DNA of 63,220 bases from Robiginitomaculum sp. (GTDB taxonomy: Bacteria > Pseudomonadota > Alphaproteobacteria > Caulobacterales > Maricaulaceae). Numbering within the stretch: position 1 is the first letter of the stretch; every line of letters starts with the position of its first letter. A program made the translations under genes and the position numbers. The notes under the pieces are model-generated. The model ran no database searches. It was given only the letters and a program-made list of their open reading frames with translations, and was not told the DNA's origin. Of the stretch, positions 48,323 through 58,136 are shown one piece after another. The stretch is from the NCBI GenBank assembly GCA_023301505.1, contig JALZUP010000001.1:1-63220 (forward strand), read 5' to 3'.

Positions 48323-49438
48323 TTAAAGCGCTAAGCTGGTGCGCCCATCGCCTTCGACTAAAATATCTCCTGATAATTCTAGTTCTAATAAAGCGGCACT
48401 GGCGACAGCTATCGGTACGGCGGATTGACGGATGATCTCATCTCGCGGCGTGGCTGTTGGGGATAAAAGGCTGAGGAGTTTTTGCTTGGCTGTCTCTATG
48501 TCTTTTTGTGCCGCTATCCAGTCAAAAGCAGGCTGGTTATAGCCTTGGCCCGGTTCACTCATCCTATCAGGCGGGGATAGGCTGGGCAGGCTTTCAAGAA
48601 TATCGATCACATCATTGGAGCCTTCAATCAACGCCGCGCCTTGGCGGATAAGGCGGTTGCAGCCCTTTGTGCGCGGATCAAGCGGGGAGCCGGGCGCGGC
48701 CATAACTTCGCGGCCTTGCTCGGCGGCATATCGCGCCGTGATGAGTGTGCCAGAGCGCTCCGCCGCCTCTATGACGACAACGCCTTGGCACAGCCCAGAA
48801 ATGATGCGGTTACGGCGAGGAAAGTCGCGCGCGGTTGCACGGTAGCCAATAGGGCTTTCGGAAATAATATTTCCATGCTCCAAGATGCGATTATAAAGCC
48901 CGCTATTCTCGCGCGGATAAATATGGTCAATCCCGCCGCCCAGAACGGCGGCTGTTCCTGTTTCAACAGTCCCATTATGCGCGCTAGTATCAATGCCGCG
49001 CGCTAAGCCTGAAATAATAACATAGCCAGCTTGTCCCAATTCTGCGCTGATTTGCCGAGCAAAGCGTAGGCCAATTGCGGAGGCATTGCGCGAGCCAATA
49101 ATAGCGACGCAAGGGCGGTGCAGACGCGCAGGGTCACCCGTAAGAGTGATAATAGGCGGAGGCGGAGTCAGCGCGGCTAGGGCAGGCGGGTAGTCTGGCT
49201 CACAACAGGCAATGATGCGCGCGCCAAATTGCTCTGTGCGCTCCATTTCTTCTTCAACGAGATGGACATCAGGGATAGAGAGCTTAGAGCTTTTTGATAT
49301 TTGAGGCAGGGCCGCAAGCGCCGCAGCGGCGTCACCGTCAAAGCGTTTCATGAGGCCATTAAAGGCAACAGGGCCGACCGTAGAGCTGCGCGCCAACCTT
49401 ATCCAATCGCGCCTTTTGTCAAAAGAAAGCTCAGCCAT
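48323..49438 (-). CDS. dprA: DNA processing protein DprA
   Basis: CVAIIGSRNASAIGLRFARQISAELGQAGYVIISGLARGIDTSAH. Start 49438 (MAELSFDK) preferred over ORF-track 49579. Confidence 0.95.
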   Translation of the reverse strand: MAELSFDKRRDWIRLARSSTVGPVAFNGLMKRFDGDAAAALAALPQISKSSKLSIPDVHLVEEEMERTEQFGARIIACCEPDYPPALAALTPPPPIITLTGDPARLHRPCVAIIGSRNASAIGLRFARQISAELGQAGYVIISGLARGIDTSAHNGTVETGTAAVLGGGIDHIYPRENSGLYNRILEHGNIISESPIGYRATARDFPRRNRIISGLCQGVVVIEAAERSGTLITARYAAEQGREVMAAPGSPLDPRTKGCNRLIRQGAALIEGSNDVIDILESLPSLSPPDRMSEPGQGYNQPAFDWIAAQKDIETAKQKLLSLLSPTATPRDEIIRQSAVPIAVASAALLELELSGDILVEGDGRTSLAL

Positions 49439-50042
49439 CTTTAGTTTTTTTCTTATCGCCGATTTTGCTCTCAGTACCCGACAAGATGCGCCCAATATTT
49501 TCGCGGTGCCGTATGAATATAACAATGGCGAGTATGGCGGCCATAATTGCGACGGCTGGCTTGCCAAGCATAAGGGCAATGAGCGGGGCGCCTATGGCCG
49601 TTATCAAAGCGGAGAGCGAAGAGATGCGCGTGGCAAAGGCACTGAGCAGCCAAATTAGCAGAGCTATTAGGCCAACGGGCCACGCCGTTGCTAGCAAGAC
49701 GCCGAAAAAAGTCGCAACGCCCTTACCGCCTTTAAATTTAAGCCAAAAGGGAAAGCAGTGCCCAATCAGCGCCGCTGCGCCAGCAATTAAATTGGCATGG
49801 CCGTCAGGCCAAATATAGCCAGCAATTAGCGCCGCTATTCCCGCCTTGCCTGCATCTAATATAAGGGTAGCTAAAGCGAGGTCTTTGCGCCCTGTGCGCA
49901 AGACATTGGTTGCGCCAATATTGCCAGATCCAATAGTGCGTATATCGCCTTGCCCTGCTGCCTTAGCGAGTAAAAGCCCGAAGGGCGTAGAGCCGAGCGC
50001 ATAGCCAAAAATAAGGGCGATAATATCAGGTATAAAACTCAT
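49431..50042 (-). CDS. plsY: Glycerol-3-phosphate acyltransferase PlsY
   Basis: GYALGSTPFGLLLAK, GSGNIGATNVLRTG, GKGVATFFG motifs. Confidence 0.95.
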   Translation of the reverse strand: MSFIPDIIALIFGYALGSTPFGLLLAKAAGQGDIRTIGSGNIGATNVLRTGRKDLALATLILDAGKAGIAALIAGYIWPDGHANLIAGAAALIGHCFPFWLKFKGGKGVATFFGVLLATAWPVGLIALLIWLLSAFATRISSLSALITAIGAPLIALMLGKPAVAIMAAILAIVIFIRHRENIGRILSGTESKIGDKKKTKDG

Positions 50043-50110
50043 ATCTTATAAATGAGCCATGCTTGGCGCGGAGTCAAAGGGATTACGGATAGGCTGAGCC
50101 ATCATAGACC

Positions 50111-50138
50111 AAAAAAAATGCCGCTTCAAAGAAGCGGC
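50111..50138 (-). terminator. Rho-independent terminator
   Basis: On minus strand GCCGCTTC-TTT-GAAGCGGC followed by ATTTTTTTT; downstream of the 50217-50597 gene. Confidence 0.8.
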
Positions 50139-50216
50139 GAGTTTAAGAGAAGTAGGAAGTAATAAGAAATAAAAGGAATTATGGGGAGGTGAGGCGTTTA
50201 AAGATTTAAGGACGCC

Positions 50217-50597
50217 TTAGTTTTTGTAGTAATTAGGTATGTTGCCGCCTGCGCTTAGCTGTGTAGGTTTAGGCCCATATATCGTCATGTCGTCATTAGA
50301 TGTATGCGGAACGATGACCATATGGCCTCTATTAACAATGCGCGTTGATGTGTTTGGCCGCGTAGCACTGTCTATGACAACGCGGCGGCGCGTGATTTCA
50401 CCCGTTTTAGGCGCCGCGTCTTTGGCTTGCTGCGCCTTATCGGCGTGTTGGGTGGCTTGAACAGTGTCACTAAGATTTACAGCTTGTGCGCTGCTTTTTA
50501 CGCTGCTTGCACGTGTATTGACTTCATTGGCATGGGCCGTGCCGCATAGGGTAAGTGCAAGGCTAGCTATGGCTAAAATTTTAAAAGTCTTGTTCAT
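50217..50597 (-). CDS. Hypothetical periplasmic protein
   Basis: Signal peptide (MNKTFKILAIASLALTLCGTAHA); no family. Confidence 0.6.
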   Translation of the reverse strand: MNKTFKILAIASLALTLCGTAHANEVNTRASSVKSSAQAVNLSDTVQATQHADKAQQAKDAAPKTGEITRRRVVIDSATRPNTSTRIVNRGHMVIVPHTSNDDMTIYGPKPTQLSAGGNIPNYYKN

Positions 50598-50774
50598 TGT
50601 TCATCTCACCTATTATGAGGTTTTGGTGCCGTATGATTGGCGTTAAAACCTTATGTCTGTTTGATGATTTCAACTTACATGAACAAAGCTGACCCTAAGC
50701 TGAACTTTTTTGAAGGCCGCGTTAACCATAAATTTTTTATAGTGGGACTAGCCGTTTACGGCCTAACCCGCGCA

Positions 50775-51560
50775 CTAACCCGCGTCAGTACGCACATACC
50801 ATTGCTGATAGGCGGCATTTTCAGCGCTACAGGCTTGCATTGTGAGCGTTCTAATCTGATGCGGGGAGGTGCCATTGCGTCCAAACACACTCTCCACTCC
50901 CGCTGTCATGCATAGGCTTGTGTCGCCAGACGGGCGGATATGGCCCTCTGCGTCAATGTCAAATTTTTGCGCGGGGCTGCCATCACATGTTGTTAATGCC
51001 AGCTTGTCGCCCGCTTTAGGGTTTGCAGCGACGGCGCAAACATCAAAAGCTGAAATCTTGATGATACCATCGGCAAATAGAGCTGGATCAGCCGCCTGAT
51101 CAGGGCCAAGTTCGTTGCTATAACTATAGCATGTATGGGCTTGTAGCCCATTGGCGGGATCAATATTTTGCCCGCCGCCTATAATATCAAAGCAATAACC
51201 GCTTAAATCTCCGTCGAGCCTGTCTTTTAAAGCCACTTCAACGGAGCCTGCTGGTACAGCAGGTCTAGACGATGCTGCGGCGCTCGCTTCGGCTCCGCCC
51301 ATTCCACCAGCCATGTCACCGCCCATGCCCGCTGCCATGTCACCGCCCATTCCAGCGCCCATGTCGCCTCCCATGTCGCCTCCCATGTCGCCTCCCATTC
51401 CAGCGCCCATATCACCGCCCATAGTGTTAGGGGCGCTCATGGCTTGCGCGACTTGCGAGGTTGAACTTGAAGTGTCATTGCCGCCTTGGCTGCACGCACT
51501 TAATCCCAAGATACCAGCTACCGCCGCGCTGCCAATAAGCATAGATTTAAACATGGTCAT
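50775..51560 (-). CDS. Lipoprotein with Met/Gly/Asp tetrapeptide repeats and ricin-B-like domain
   Basis: Lipobox LSAC; MGGDMGAGMGGD... ; CFDI...LQAHTC...QKFDIDAEGHIRP...LCMTAG...LTMQAC...YQQWYV. Confidence 0.7.
   Translation of the reverse strand: MTMFKSMLIGSAAVAGILGLSACSQGGNDTSSSTSQVAQAMSAPNTMGGDMGAGMGGDMGGDMGGDMGAGMGGDMAAGMGGDMAGGMGGAEASAAASSRPAVPAGSVEVALKDRLDGDLSGYCFDIIGGGQNIDPANGLQAHTCYSYSNELGPDQAADPALFADGIIKISAFDVCAVAANPKAGDKLALTTCDGSPAQKFDIDAEGHIRPSGDTSLCMTAGVESVFGRNGTSPHQIRTLTMQACSAENAAYQQWYVRTDAG
51294..51422 (-). repeat. Tandem 12-bp coding repeat (M-x-x-D/G tetrapeptides, 10 full units plus a partial one)
   Basis: MGGD MGAG MGGD MGGD MGGD MGAG MGGD MAAG MGGD MAGG MGG. Confidence 0.92.
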
Positions 51561-51640
51561 AAGTCTCTCCTCCGAAATTTTCTTTCATTACCCTTAATGG
51601 GTATTGGGCCAATTGGATATAAGGCCAGATATAGCTAATT

Positions 51641-52930
51641 TTACGCTGAATAAACAATCTGTCCAGCTACGATTGTTGTAACGGCTTTGCCGATTAGTCG
51701 GCGTCCATCAAAGGGTGTGTTTTTGGACTTTGATAGAAGCTTACTTGCATCGCAAACCCACGGAATATTGGGGTCAATCAGTACAATATCGGCTGGCGCG
51801 CCTTGGCCGAGCCGTCCTGTTGGAAGCCCTAAAAGCGTGGCGGGATTAATCGTCAAACTGCCTAGAAAAGCCATAAGGTCAAGCTGTTCATCGCCCGCCA
51901 ATGTCAAGCCTGCTGCGAGTAAAGTCTCAAGCCCAACGGCGCCGGCTTCCGCTTCGGCAAAGGGGAGGCGTTTCTCTCCTGCGGGATGTGGGTCATGGGC
52001 AGAGACAATCACATCAATCGTGCCGTCATTGACGGCTGCCAAAAGCGCCCTGCGGTCACTCTCTTCGCGTAGGGGCGGGTCAAGCTTGGCAAAGGTGCGG
52101 TAATCGCCAATATCTAATTCATTCAGCGCCAAATGATTGATGCTGGCCGTGCAAGCAATTTCCAGATCACGGGATTTAGCCCTGCTAATCACGCCAAGCG
52201 CTTCGGCGGAAGAGACGAGATCAATCAATAAGCGCCCGCCCGTAAGTTCGGCAAGCGCAATATCGCGTTCAATCATGATGCGTTCCGCCATAGCGGGGGC
52301 GGCAGATAAGCCAAGGCGCGAGGAAAAATCGCTTTCATGCGCGCATGTGCCATCAGATAGGGCAGGGTCAATGGCGCGGTGAGCAATAAGAACATTGAAG
52401 GCGGAGCTATAGGAGAGCAAGCGGCGCATGATACGGCTATCGCCTATCGGGCGCTCGCCATTGCTAAAATAAACCGCGCCTGCTTTGTTTAAAAGGCCGA
52501 TTTCCGTCATGGATTGCCCGTCCAGATTATCCGTCAGAGCGCCCGCGCAATAGACCCGCACGGGGCTGCGTTCCGCGCCTCGGCGCATAATGTGATCCAG
52601 CAAGGCCACATTGTCGATAATGGGTTTGGTTTGCGGCATGACAACCATGGAGGTCACGCCGCCAGCGGCCGCCGCGCGTCCGGCTGATTCTAAGCTCTCT
52701 TTGCCTTCACGGCCCGGATCGCCTGTAATAACGCGCATGTCAATTAAGCCCGGCGCGCAGATTAATCCGTCTGCATCGATGATTTGCGCTGTATCTGGCG
52801 TGCCGTCATGGCCGAAAATATCTGCGCCCATAGCGGTAATTATGCCGTCTTCAATCAGAATGTCGCCCAGACCGTCATAGCTGGTTTCTGGATCCATCAG
52901 GCGGGCATTTATAATGGCTATCTGGCTCAT
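51641..52930 (-). CDS. pyrC: Dihydroorotase-like protein (PyrC' type, metal motif lost)
   Basis: Amidohydrolase fold: [51 protein letters not shown]; follows pyrB with 4-nt overlap. Confidence 0.88.
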   Translation of the reverse strand: MSQIAIINARLMDPETSYDGLGDILIEDGIITAMGADIFGHDGTPDTAQIIDADGLICAPGLIDMRVITGDPGREGKESLESAGRAAAAGGVTSMVVMPQTKPIIDNVALLDHIMRRGAERSPVRVYCAGALTDNLDGQSMTEIGLLNKAGAVYFSNGERPIGDSRIMRRLLSYSSAFNVLIAHRAIDPALSDGTCAHESDFSSRLGLSAAPAMAERIMIERDIALAELTGGRLLIDLVSSAEALGVISRAKSRDLEIACTASINHLALNELDIGDYRTFAKLDPPLREESDRRALLAAVNDGTIDVIVSAHDPHPAGEKRLPFAEAEAGAVGLETLLAAGLTLAGDEQLDLMAFLGSLTINPATLLGLPTGRLGQGAPADIVLIDPNIPWVCDASKLLSKSKNTPFDGRRLIGKAVTTIVAGQIVYSA

Positions 52931-53898
52931 AAGCTTGCCTCCCTGTTGTGATTGCGCTTGCGATCACGGGCCTCGGAGAGCAGGTGCAAGATAGCCATTC
53001 GCATGGCTACGCCCGCCTCAACTTGGCGGGTGATGAGGCTGAATTCGGGGTCATCGGCAACGCTAGAGCTTATTTCCACTCCGCGGTTCATGGGACCAGG
53101 ATGCATGACCAAAGCGCCAGAATTGGCTAGCTTTAATTTGGCGTGGTCTAGGCCGTAAAAATGGAAATATTCGCGCTTTGACGGAATGAACGCGCCTTGC
53201 ATGCGTTCCATTTGCAAACGTAGCATCATAACGACATCACATCCGGGCAAGCCATCTTCCATGCTGTGAAACACATCGGCGCCCCAGCGATCGGCATCGG
53301 CGGGGATAAGTGTTGGCGGGCCAATCAGGCGCACTTCACAGCCCAGCATATTAAGCAGTGCTACATTTGAGCGCGCGACGCGGCTATGTAATATATCGCC
53401 GCAAATGGCGACGCAAAGCCCGTCCGTGCTGCCCAGATGAGAGCGTAAGGTGAGCATATCAAGCAAAGCTTGCGTGGGATGTTCATGCGCCCCGTCGCCC
53501 GCATTAATCACGGCGCAATTGACCTTTTGCGAGAGCAAAGCCTGCGCGCCCGCCGCGCTATGGCGCACAACCAGCAAATCAGGGTGCATAGCGTTAAGAG
53601 TTGCTGCCGTATCAAGTAAAGTCTCGCCCTTGGCCACAGAACTATTCTCTACCGTCATATTGGTCACATCCGCGCCAAGGCGCTTAGCTGCAATTTCAAA
53701 TGAGTTTTGTGTTCGGGTGGATTTTTCAAAAAACAAATTCACCAAAGTCTTATTTGAGAGGACTTTTTTGTCGGGAATTGTGTTGTCGAGATAATGAGCG
53801 CCAAGGTCTAATAGAAGTTCGACATCAACTCGGTTTAAATCGCTTATGCCGAGTAAATGGGGACGTTCAAATCGGTAGCCGTCAAGTGAGTTGGCCAA
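52927..53898 (-). CDS. pyrB: Aspartate carbamoyltransferase catalytic subunit
   Basis: [51 protein letters not shown] start with GGAGG upstream. Confidence 0.95.
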   Translation of the reverse strand: MANSLDGYRFERPHLLGISDLNRVDVELLLDLGAHYLDNTIPDKKVLSNKTLVNLFFEKSTRTQNSFEIAAKRLGADVTNMTVENSSVAKGETLLDTAATLNAMHPDLLVVRHSAAGAQALLSQKVNCAVINAGDGAHEHPTQALLDMLTLRSHLGSTDGLCVAICGDILHSRVARSNVALLNMLGCEVRLIGPPTLIPADADRWGADVFHSMEDGLPGCDVVMMLRLQMERMQGAFIPSKREYFHFYGLDHAKLKLANSGALVMHPGPMNRGVEISSSVADDPEFSLITRQVEAGVAMRMAILHLLSEARDRKRNHNREASL

Positions 53899-53939
53899 TT
53901 ATGCCTCCGCTATTTTTGTGGTGTTTATAGGAGGGGGCG

Positions 53940-53968
53940 GGAGCGGTAAAGAGGAAAATTACCGCTCC
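53940..53968 (-). promoter_or_regulatory. Perfect 10-bp stem-loop in pyrB 5' region
   Basis: GGAGCGGTAA-N9-TTACCGCTCC, 42 nt upstream of the pyrB start. Confidence 0.6.
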
Positions 53969-54001
53969 TTATAAATGATAGCTAAAATAATGGCGCGGTG
54001 A

Positions 54002-56875
54002 TTAGTCAATCTGATTGCCATCCGTGTCCCAAAATTCTAACTCGGCTATGCCTAATTCGCGCACAGGGCCTTCGATTTGGGCGCGGTCGCCGACAATAAC
54101 CCAAATGATAGAGCCTGTTTTGATTGTATCTTTCGCGGTCTGGCGAAGGCTGTCTACTGTTAGGCTTTCATAGCGCTGGGCAAGTGTTGTGGCGGCGTCA
54201 AGCGGCTTGCCATATTTGGCATTGCTGACAATCTCGCCGAGCACGGCATCGGCGGTTTCAAATTTACCGGGCAGGGAGCGCACCTCACTATTGACGACTT
54301 TTTCCAGCTCATCTTGGGTGATAGGCCGCGTGGTGAGATAGGCATTAATTTCTTTATAGAGTTCTTGTAGAGACTCTTTGGTTTTATCGGTCTGGACGGG
54401 CGCATAGACAAACCACGGGCGCTGTCCTTTCGCATCGCGCGTAAAGGTGAATGCGCCATAAGCCCAGCCCTTATCCTCGCGCAAATTCATATTGACCCGC
54501 GCGGTAAAAGCTCCGCCTAAGGCTTCATTCATTGTTTGAATGGCCAGTGTTTCATCCGAGCCAGTTGGAGCGACAACATGGCCGCCAAGAATGAGCGATT
54601 GCGGCGCATCTGGCTTATCAACGATAATGACACGGTTTTGAGCGGGCAGATCAACGGCTGCGATATTTTTCACGGGAATATCCGTTTCTGGCACGGCCCA
54701 ATCCCCGAGTGCATTTTCAAATTTATCGATGGCCGTTTCTAAATCAATATCGCCAACGACAAAGAGTGTGGCATTATCGGGACGGATGAAGTTTTGATGA
54801 TAGGCGAGCAAATCCTCGCGGGTTAGCGATTGGGTGCTCTGGGCTGTGCCAGAGCCAGTAAATGGAATGCCATAAGCATGACCGCTTCCGTAAAGGGCGG
54901 GCGGGAGCAAGCGCAAGGCGAGCTGTACGGGCTGTGCTTTTTCACGTTCAATGAAAGCTAGCCAGCGATTGCGCAGGCGTTCTAGCCCGTCTGCGTCAAA
55001 TGCAGGGTTTTTCACAATATCTGCAAATATAGTGAGCGAGCTATCAAATTTATCCTTTAGAGCGCTCATCTGTACGGTGCTGCTATCGAGTGAGGCGCTA
55101 CTGGATAAAGTTGCGCCCAGACTGTCGAGCTGTCCCGATAGTTCAAGCTCATCAAGGCTTGTCGTTCCATCATCGAGCATGGACATAGCAAAGCTGGATA
55201 CGCCGAGTTTACGGCCCGCATCTGCGGCATAGCCCGCGTCAAATTCAAGGGCCATATTGATGACAGGGATGGCGTCGCGCTGGGCAAGGACAAGTTTAAG
55301 TCCGTTAGATAGCTGCGCGGTTTGAATATCGGGAAAGTTAAGCTGCGGGACGGGGCCAATATCAGGCAAGGCGGAGCGGTCTGCGCCTTGGGCCGCTGAT
55401 TCTGGTTCACCAAAGGGCAGAATATCAAGGTGGAATGCGCCGTCAGAGAGCCATTGCTGCGCGCTATTGCGTACAAGCTGCGGCGTGGCGGCATTGACCC
55501 AGCCTAGCTGCGTTTTCCAAAAGCTGGGGTCGCCAGCATAAAGCTCGCCTTCCGCTAGTACAGCGGCCTTGCCATAAAAGCCGCCAATTTCCTCTACGCC
55601 GCGAATGTATAATGCGTTTAGCTTTGTTTTATTGGCATCAAGTTCGGCTTGGGTGGGGCCATTTTCTAAAAACTCGGCCATGATCTCATCAATCACGGCA
55701 TTGGCTTCGGCTCTGGCGGCCTTATCGGATTTGGGCGCTAGGGTGACATTGATTGTAAAAATTGACGCCAGATTATGTTCTTCATTATAGACTGAAATAT
55801 TGGTGGCCAGCTCGCGTTCAAAGACAAGCTCTTTGTAAAGGCGCGAGGTCTTGCCTGAGCCTAATATTTGGGCTGCGAGCGATAACACCGCGCTATCTTG
55901 GCTAAGCCGTCCCGGCACAGCCCAGTAACGGTCAAGACGGGCTTGAGGCACGCGGTCATACATGACTTCTTTTCTGATGCCTGTATGGGCAGGGACCCAG
56001 TCTTTGAGCTGAGAGAGAGGCTCGCCAGTCGGCGCGTCGCCAAAATATTTTTCCATAAGCGGCTTGGCCGTAGCGGCGTCAATATCGCCAGCAAGCACGA
56101 CGACCGTATTGGTTGCGCCATAATATTTTTTAAACCAGCTTTTCACATCTTCGAGTGAGGCGGCATCAAGGTCGGCCATAGATCCAATGGTAGACCAGCG
56201 ATAGGGATGGCCTTCGGGGAACAATCCCTCGAGCACGCGATATTCAGCCAAGCCATAAGGCTGTGTATCGCCTTGGCGCTTTTCATTTTGAACTACGCCG
56301 CGCTGTTCATCGAGGCGCTCTTCTGTGATTGCGCCCTCAAAATGGGTCATGCGGTCAGATTCCATCCACAGCGCCATATCCAGCGCGGGCGTAGGCACCG
56401 TTTGAAAATAATTAGTGCGGTCAAACCATGTGGTGCCATTCATGCCCGTTGCGCCAGCCTTTTCAAAGGGGCCGAAATATTCATCATTATAATTTTCCGA
56501 GCCATTAAACATAAGATGCTCAAACAGATGGGCAAAACCTGTCTTGCCAGGCTCTTCATCCTTGGAGCCAACATTATACCAAACCGATACGGCAACGGTT
56601 GGCGTTTTGCGGTCTTCATGGACAACAACGCGCAAGCCATTATCAAGAGTGAAGCTCTCAAAGGGAATGTCAATTTCTGGGGCGGCCTCGCGCGCATCTT
56701 CGGGCGTGATATAACGCGGCTCTGTCGTGTCAGGGGTGACGGCGGCAAGGGCGGCATTTTGCGTTTTCAGACTGGCTCCTGTTAGCTCTTTGGCGGGGGC
56801 AGTCTCGCCGCTACAGCCGCCCAGCACAAATGCTGAGGCTGTTACCCAAAGCAGGGATTTGAAAAGCAAATTCAT
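54002..56875 (-). CDS. M16-family zinc peptidase (fused two-half), lipoprotein
   Basis: HLFEHLMFNG (HxxEH) with duplicated M16 halves; lipobox VLGGC; start 56875 preferred (ORF open to 56941). Confidence 0.92.
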   Translation of the reverse strand: MNLLFKSLLWVTASAFVLGGCSGETAPAKELTGASLKTQNAALAAVTPDTTEPRYITPEDAREAAPEIDIPFESFTLDNGLRVVVHEDRKTPTVAVSVWYNVGSKDEEPGKTGFAHLFEHLMFNGSENYNDEYFGPFEKAGATGMNGTTWFDRTNYFQTVPTPALDMALWMESDRMTHFEGAITEERLDEQRGVVQNEKRQGDTQPYGLAEYRVLEGLFPEGHPYRWSTIGSMADLDAASLEDVKSWFKKYYGATNTVVVLAGDIDAATAKPLMEKYFGDAPTGEPLSQLKDWVPAHTGIRKEVMYDRVPQARLDRYWAVPGRLSQDSAVLSLAAQILGSGKTSRLYKELVFERELATNISVYNEEHNLASIFTINVTLAPKSDKAARAEANAVIDEIMAEFLENGPTQAELDANKTKLNALYIRGVEEIGGFYGKAAVLAEGELYAGDPSFWKTQLGWVNAATPQLVRNSAQQWLSDGAFHLDILPFGEPESAAQGADRSALPDIGPVPQLNFPDIQTAQLSNGLKLVLAQRDAIPVINMALEFDAGYAADAGRKLGVSSFAMSMLDDGTTSLDELELSGQLDSLGATLSSSASLDSSTVQMSALKDKFDSSLTIFADIVKNPAFDADGLERLRNRWLAFIEREKAQPVQLALRLLPPALYGSGHAYGIPFTGSGTAQSTQSLTREDLLAYHQNFIRPDNATLFVVGDIDLETAIDKFENALGDWAVPETDIPVKNIAAVDLPAQNRVIIVDKPDAPQSLILGGHVVAPTGSDETLAIQTMNEALGGAFTARVNMNLREDKGWAYGAFTFTRDAKGQRPWFVYAPVQTDKTKESLQELYKEINAYLTTRPITQDELEKVVNSEVRSLPGKFETADAVLGEIVSNAKYGKPLDAATTLAQRYESLTVDSLRQTAKDTIKTGSIIWVIVGDRAQIEGPVRELGIAELEFWDTDGNQID

Positions 56876-56977
56876 GGGCTTATCCTTTAAATGTCGTCGT
56901 ATAAATGTCGTCGTAAAGTCTCGTCTGAAACTGTCATGCAAAATGTCATCTAGCTTTATATGCTTTATATAGTCTTA

Positions 56978-57436
56978 TTACGGGCTGGCGCGCAATCTAT
57001 CCAGCACGCCTTGCAAAATGTAAGACGCGGCTAGCTTATCTACCGCTTCGGCGCGTTTGCTACGGCTGCTATCGGCTTCTAATAATGTTCGCGTGACGGC
57101 TGCTGTAGAGAGGCGTTCATCCCAGAAGAAAATAGGGACATCGCGAAGGCTAGATAAATTATGAGCAAGGTCTTTGACCGATTGCGCGCGCGGGCCGCTA
57201 CTGCCGTCCATATTTAGCGGCAAACCAATAATCAGCGCGCTTGCGCCCTTGGCGTCATAAATATCAAATAATTTGGCCGCGTCAGGGGTGAATTTCTTGC
57301 GCTTAATCGTCTCAAGCGGGCTGGCGATTAGGCGCGTTGCATCGCTAATGGCAATTCCCAATGTCTTTGTTCCGGGGTCAAGCCCCATCAGGGGGCCAGA
57401 GCTAGCGGCGAGTATGTCTATGTCGATGATTGCCAT
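56978..57436 (-). CDS. ruvX: Holliday junction resolvase-like RuvX (YqgF)
   Basis: LMGLDPGTKTLGIAISD; IIGLPLNMDGSSGPRAQSV; FFWDERLSTAAV. Confidence 0.93.
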   Translation of the reverse strand: MAIIDIDILAASSGPLMGLDPGTKTLGIAISDATRLIASPLETIKRKKFTPDAAKLFDIYDAKGASALIIGLPLNMDGSSGPRAQSVKDLAHNLSSLRDVPIFFWDERLSTAAVTRTLLEADSSRSKRAEAVDKLAASYILQGVLDRLRASP

Positions 57437-57444
57437 AGGCGGCT

Positions 57445-58053
57445 CTAGGGCGGGCCGCCAAAAGGGTCAAGCCACATCTTAAGCTGTAAGGCAATATAGG
57501 CCAGACCCAATAGGCCCAATGTAAGCTTAACCCATAAGCGCGGATGACGCCGCCATAACACAATGGCGCAGGCTAGGCCTATCGCGGCTTCGATCATGCT
57601 GATCCAGCGCCCGCCGCGGCTATCTTGCCAATAAGAGATGGGCGAGTGAAAACGCCAATCAGATAAGGGCCAAAGATGGCGATAGGCATCATGGCTGTGT
57701 ACGGGTATATCGGTGGCGATATGGATAAGGGCGGCCAAGGATAACATTAAGAGGGCTAAGCCCCATTTGAGGCTACGCCCCGATGCGTTGAGCCAAAATC
57801 CGATGCCCGCGAGCAGGGCAAAGAGCGGTATGGAATTGGGCGGGGCAATAATCGCCTGCATTGTGTCTTCGAAATAAAGCTCGCGCCATAATGTGCGCCT
57901 GCCCACATCATTGATCCACATTTGCCACGGCGCCCAAATATAAATGGCGATATCAGGAATGAGCGAGCCAATAGCAATAGCCCAATTGCGCACAGGCTTT
58001 CCAGATTTAGACAGCAGTGCCATCGCTAAAAGTGTATGGGTTGGACTATTCAT
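57445..58053 (-). CDS. Polytopic membrane protein, possibly YdjM/DUF4184-like
   Basis: MNSPTHTLLAMALL...GSLIPDIAIYIWAPW; HIATDIPVHSHDA. Confidence 0.55.
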   Translation of the reverse strand: MNSPTHTLLAMALLSKSGKPVRNWAIAIGSLIPDIAIYIWAPWQMWINDVGRRTLWRELYFEDTMQAIIAPPNSIPLFALLAGIGFWLNASGRSLKWGLALLMLSLAALIHIATDIPVHSHDAYRHLWPLSDWRFHSPISYWQDSRGGRWISMIEAAIGLACAIVLWRRHPRLWVKLTLGLLGLAYIALQLKMWLDPFGGPP

Positions 58054-58136
58054 CTGGTGCGGGTCATCTGGTGGGGCGTGTCCTCTATTTTGGGCTTTTG
58101 TCTCTTTGTTTGTTTGGTTTTTGCTTTGGCTCTTGG

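Noticed and set aside
51313-51597. Pro-rich plus-strand ORF (MSPPMPAAMSPPIPAP...)
   Set aside because: It is the reverse complement of the MGGD repeat region; the minus-strand frame has a lipobox and downstream domain.
56207-56785. 192-aa plus-strand ORF inside the M16 peptidase gene
   Set aside because: Antisense to HxxEH-containing M16 coding sequence; no recognisable domain.
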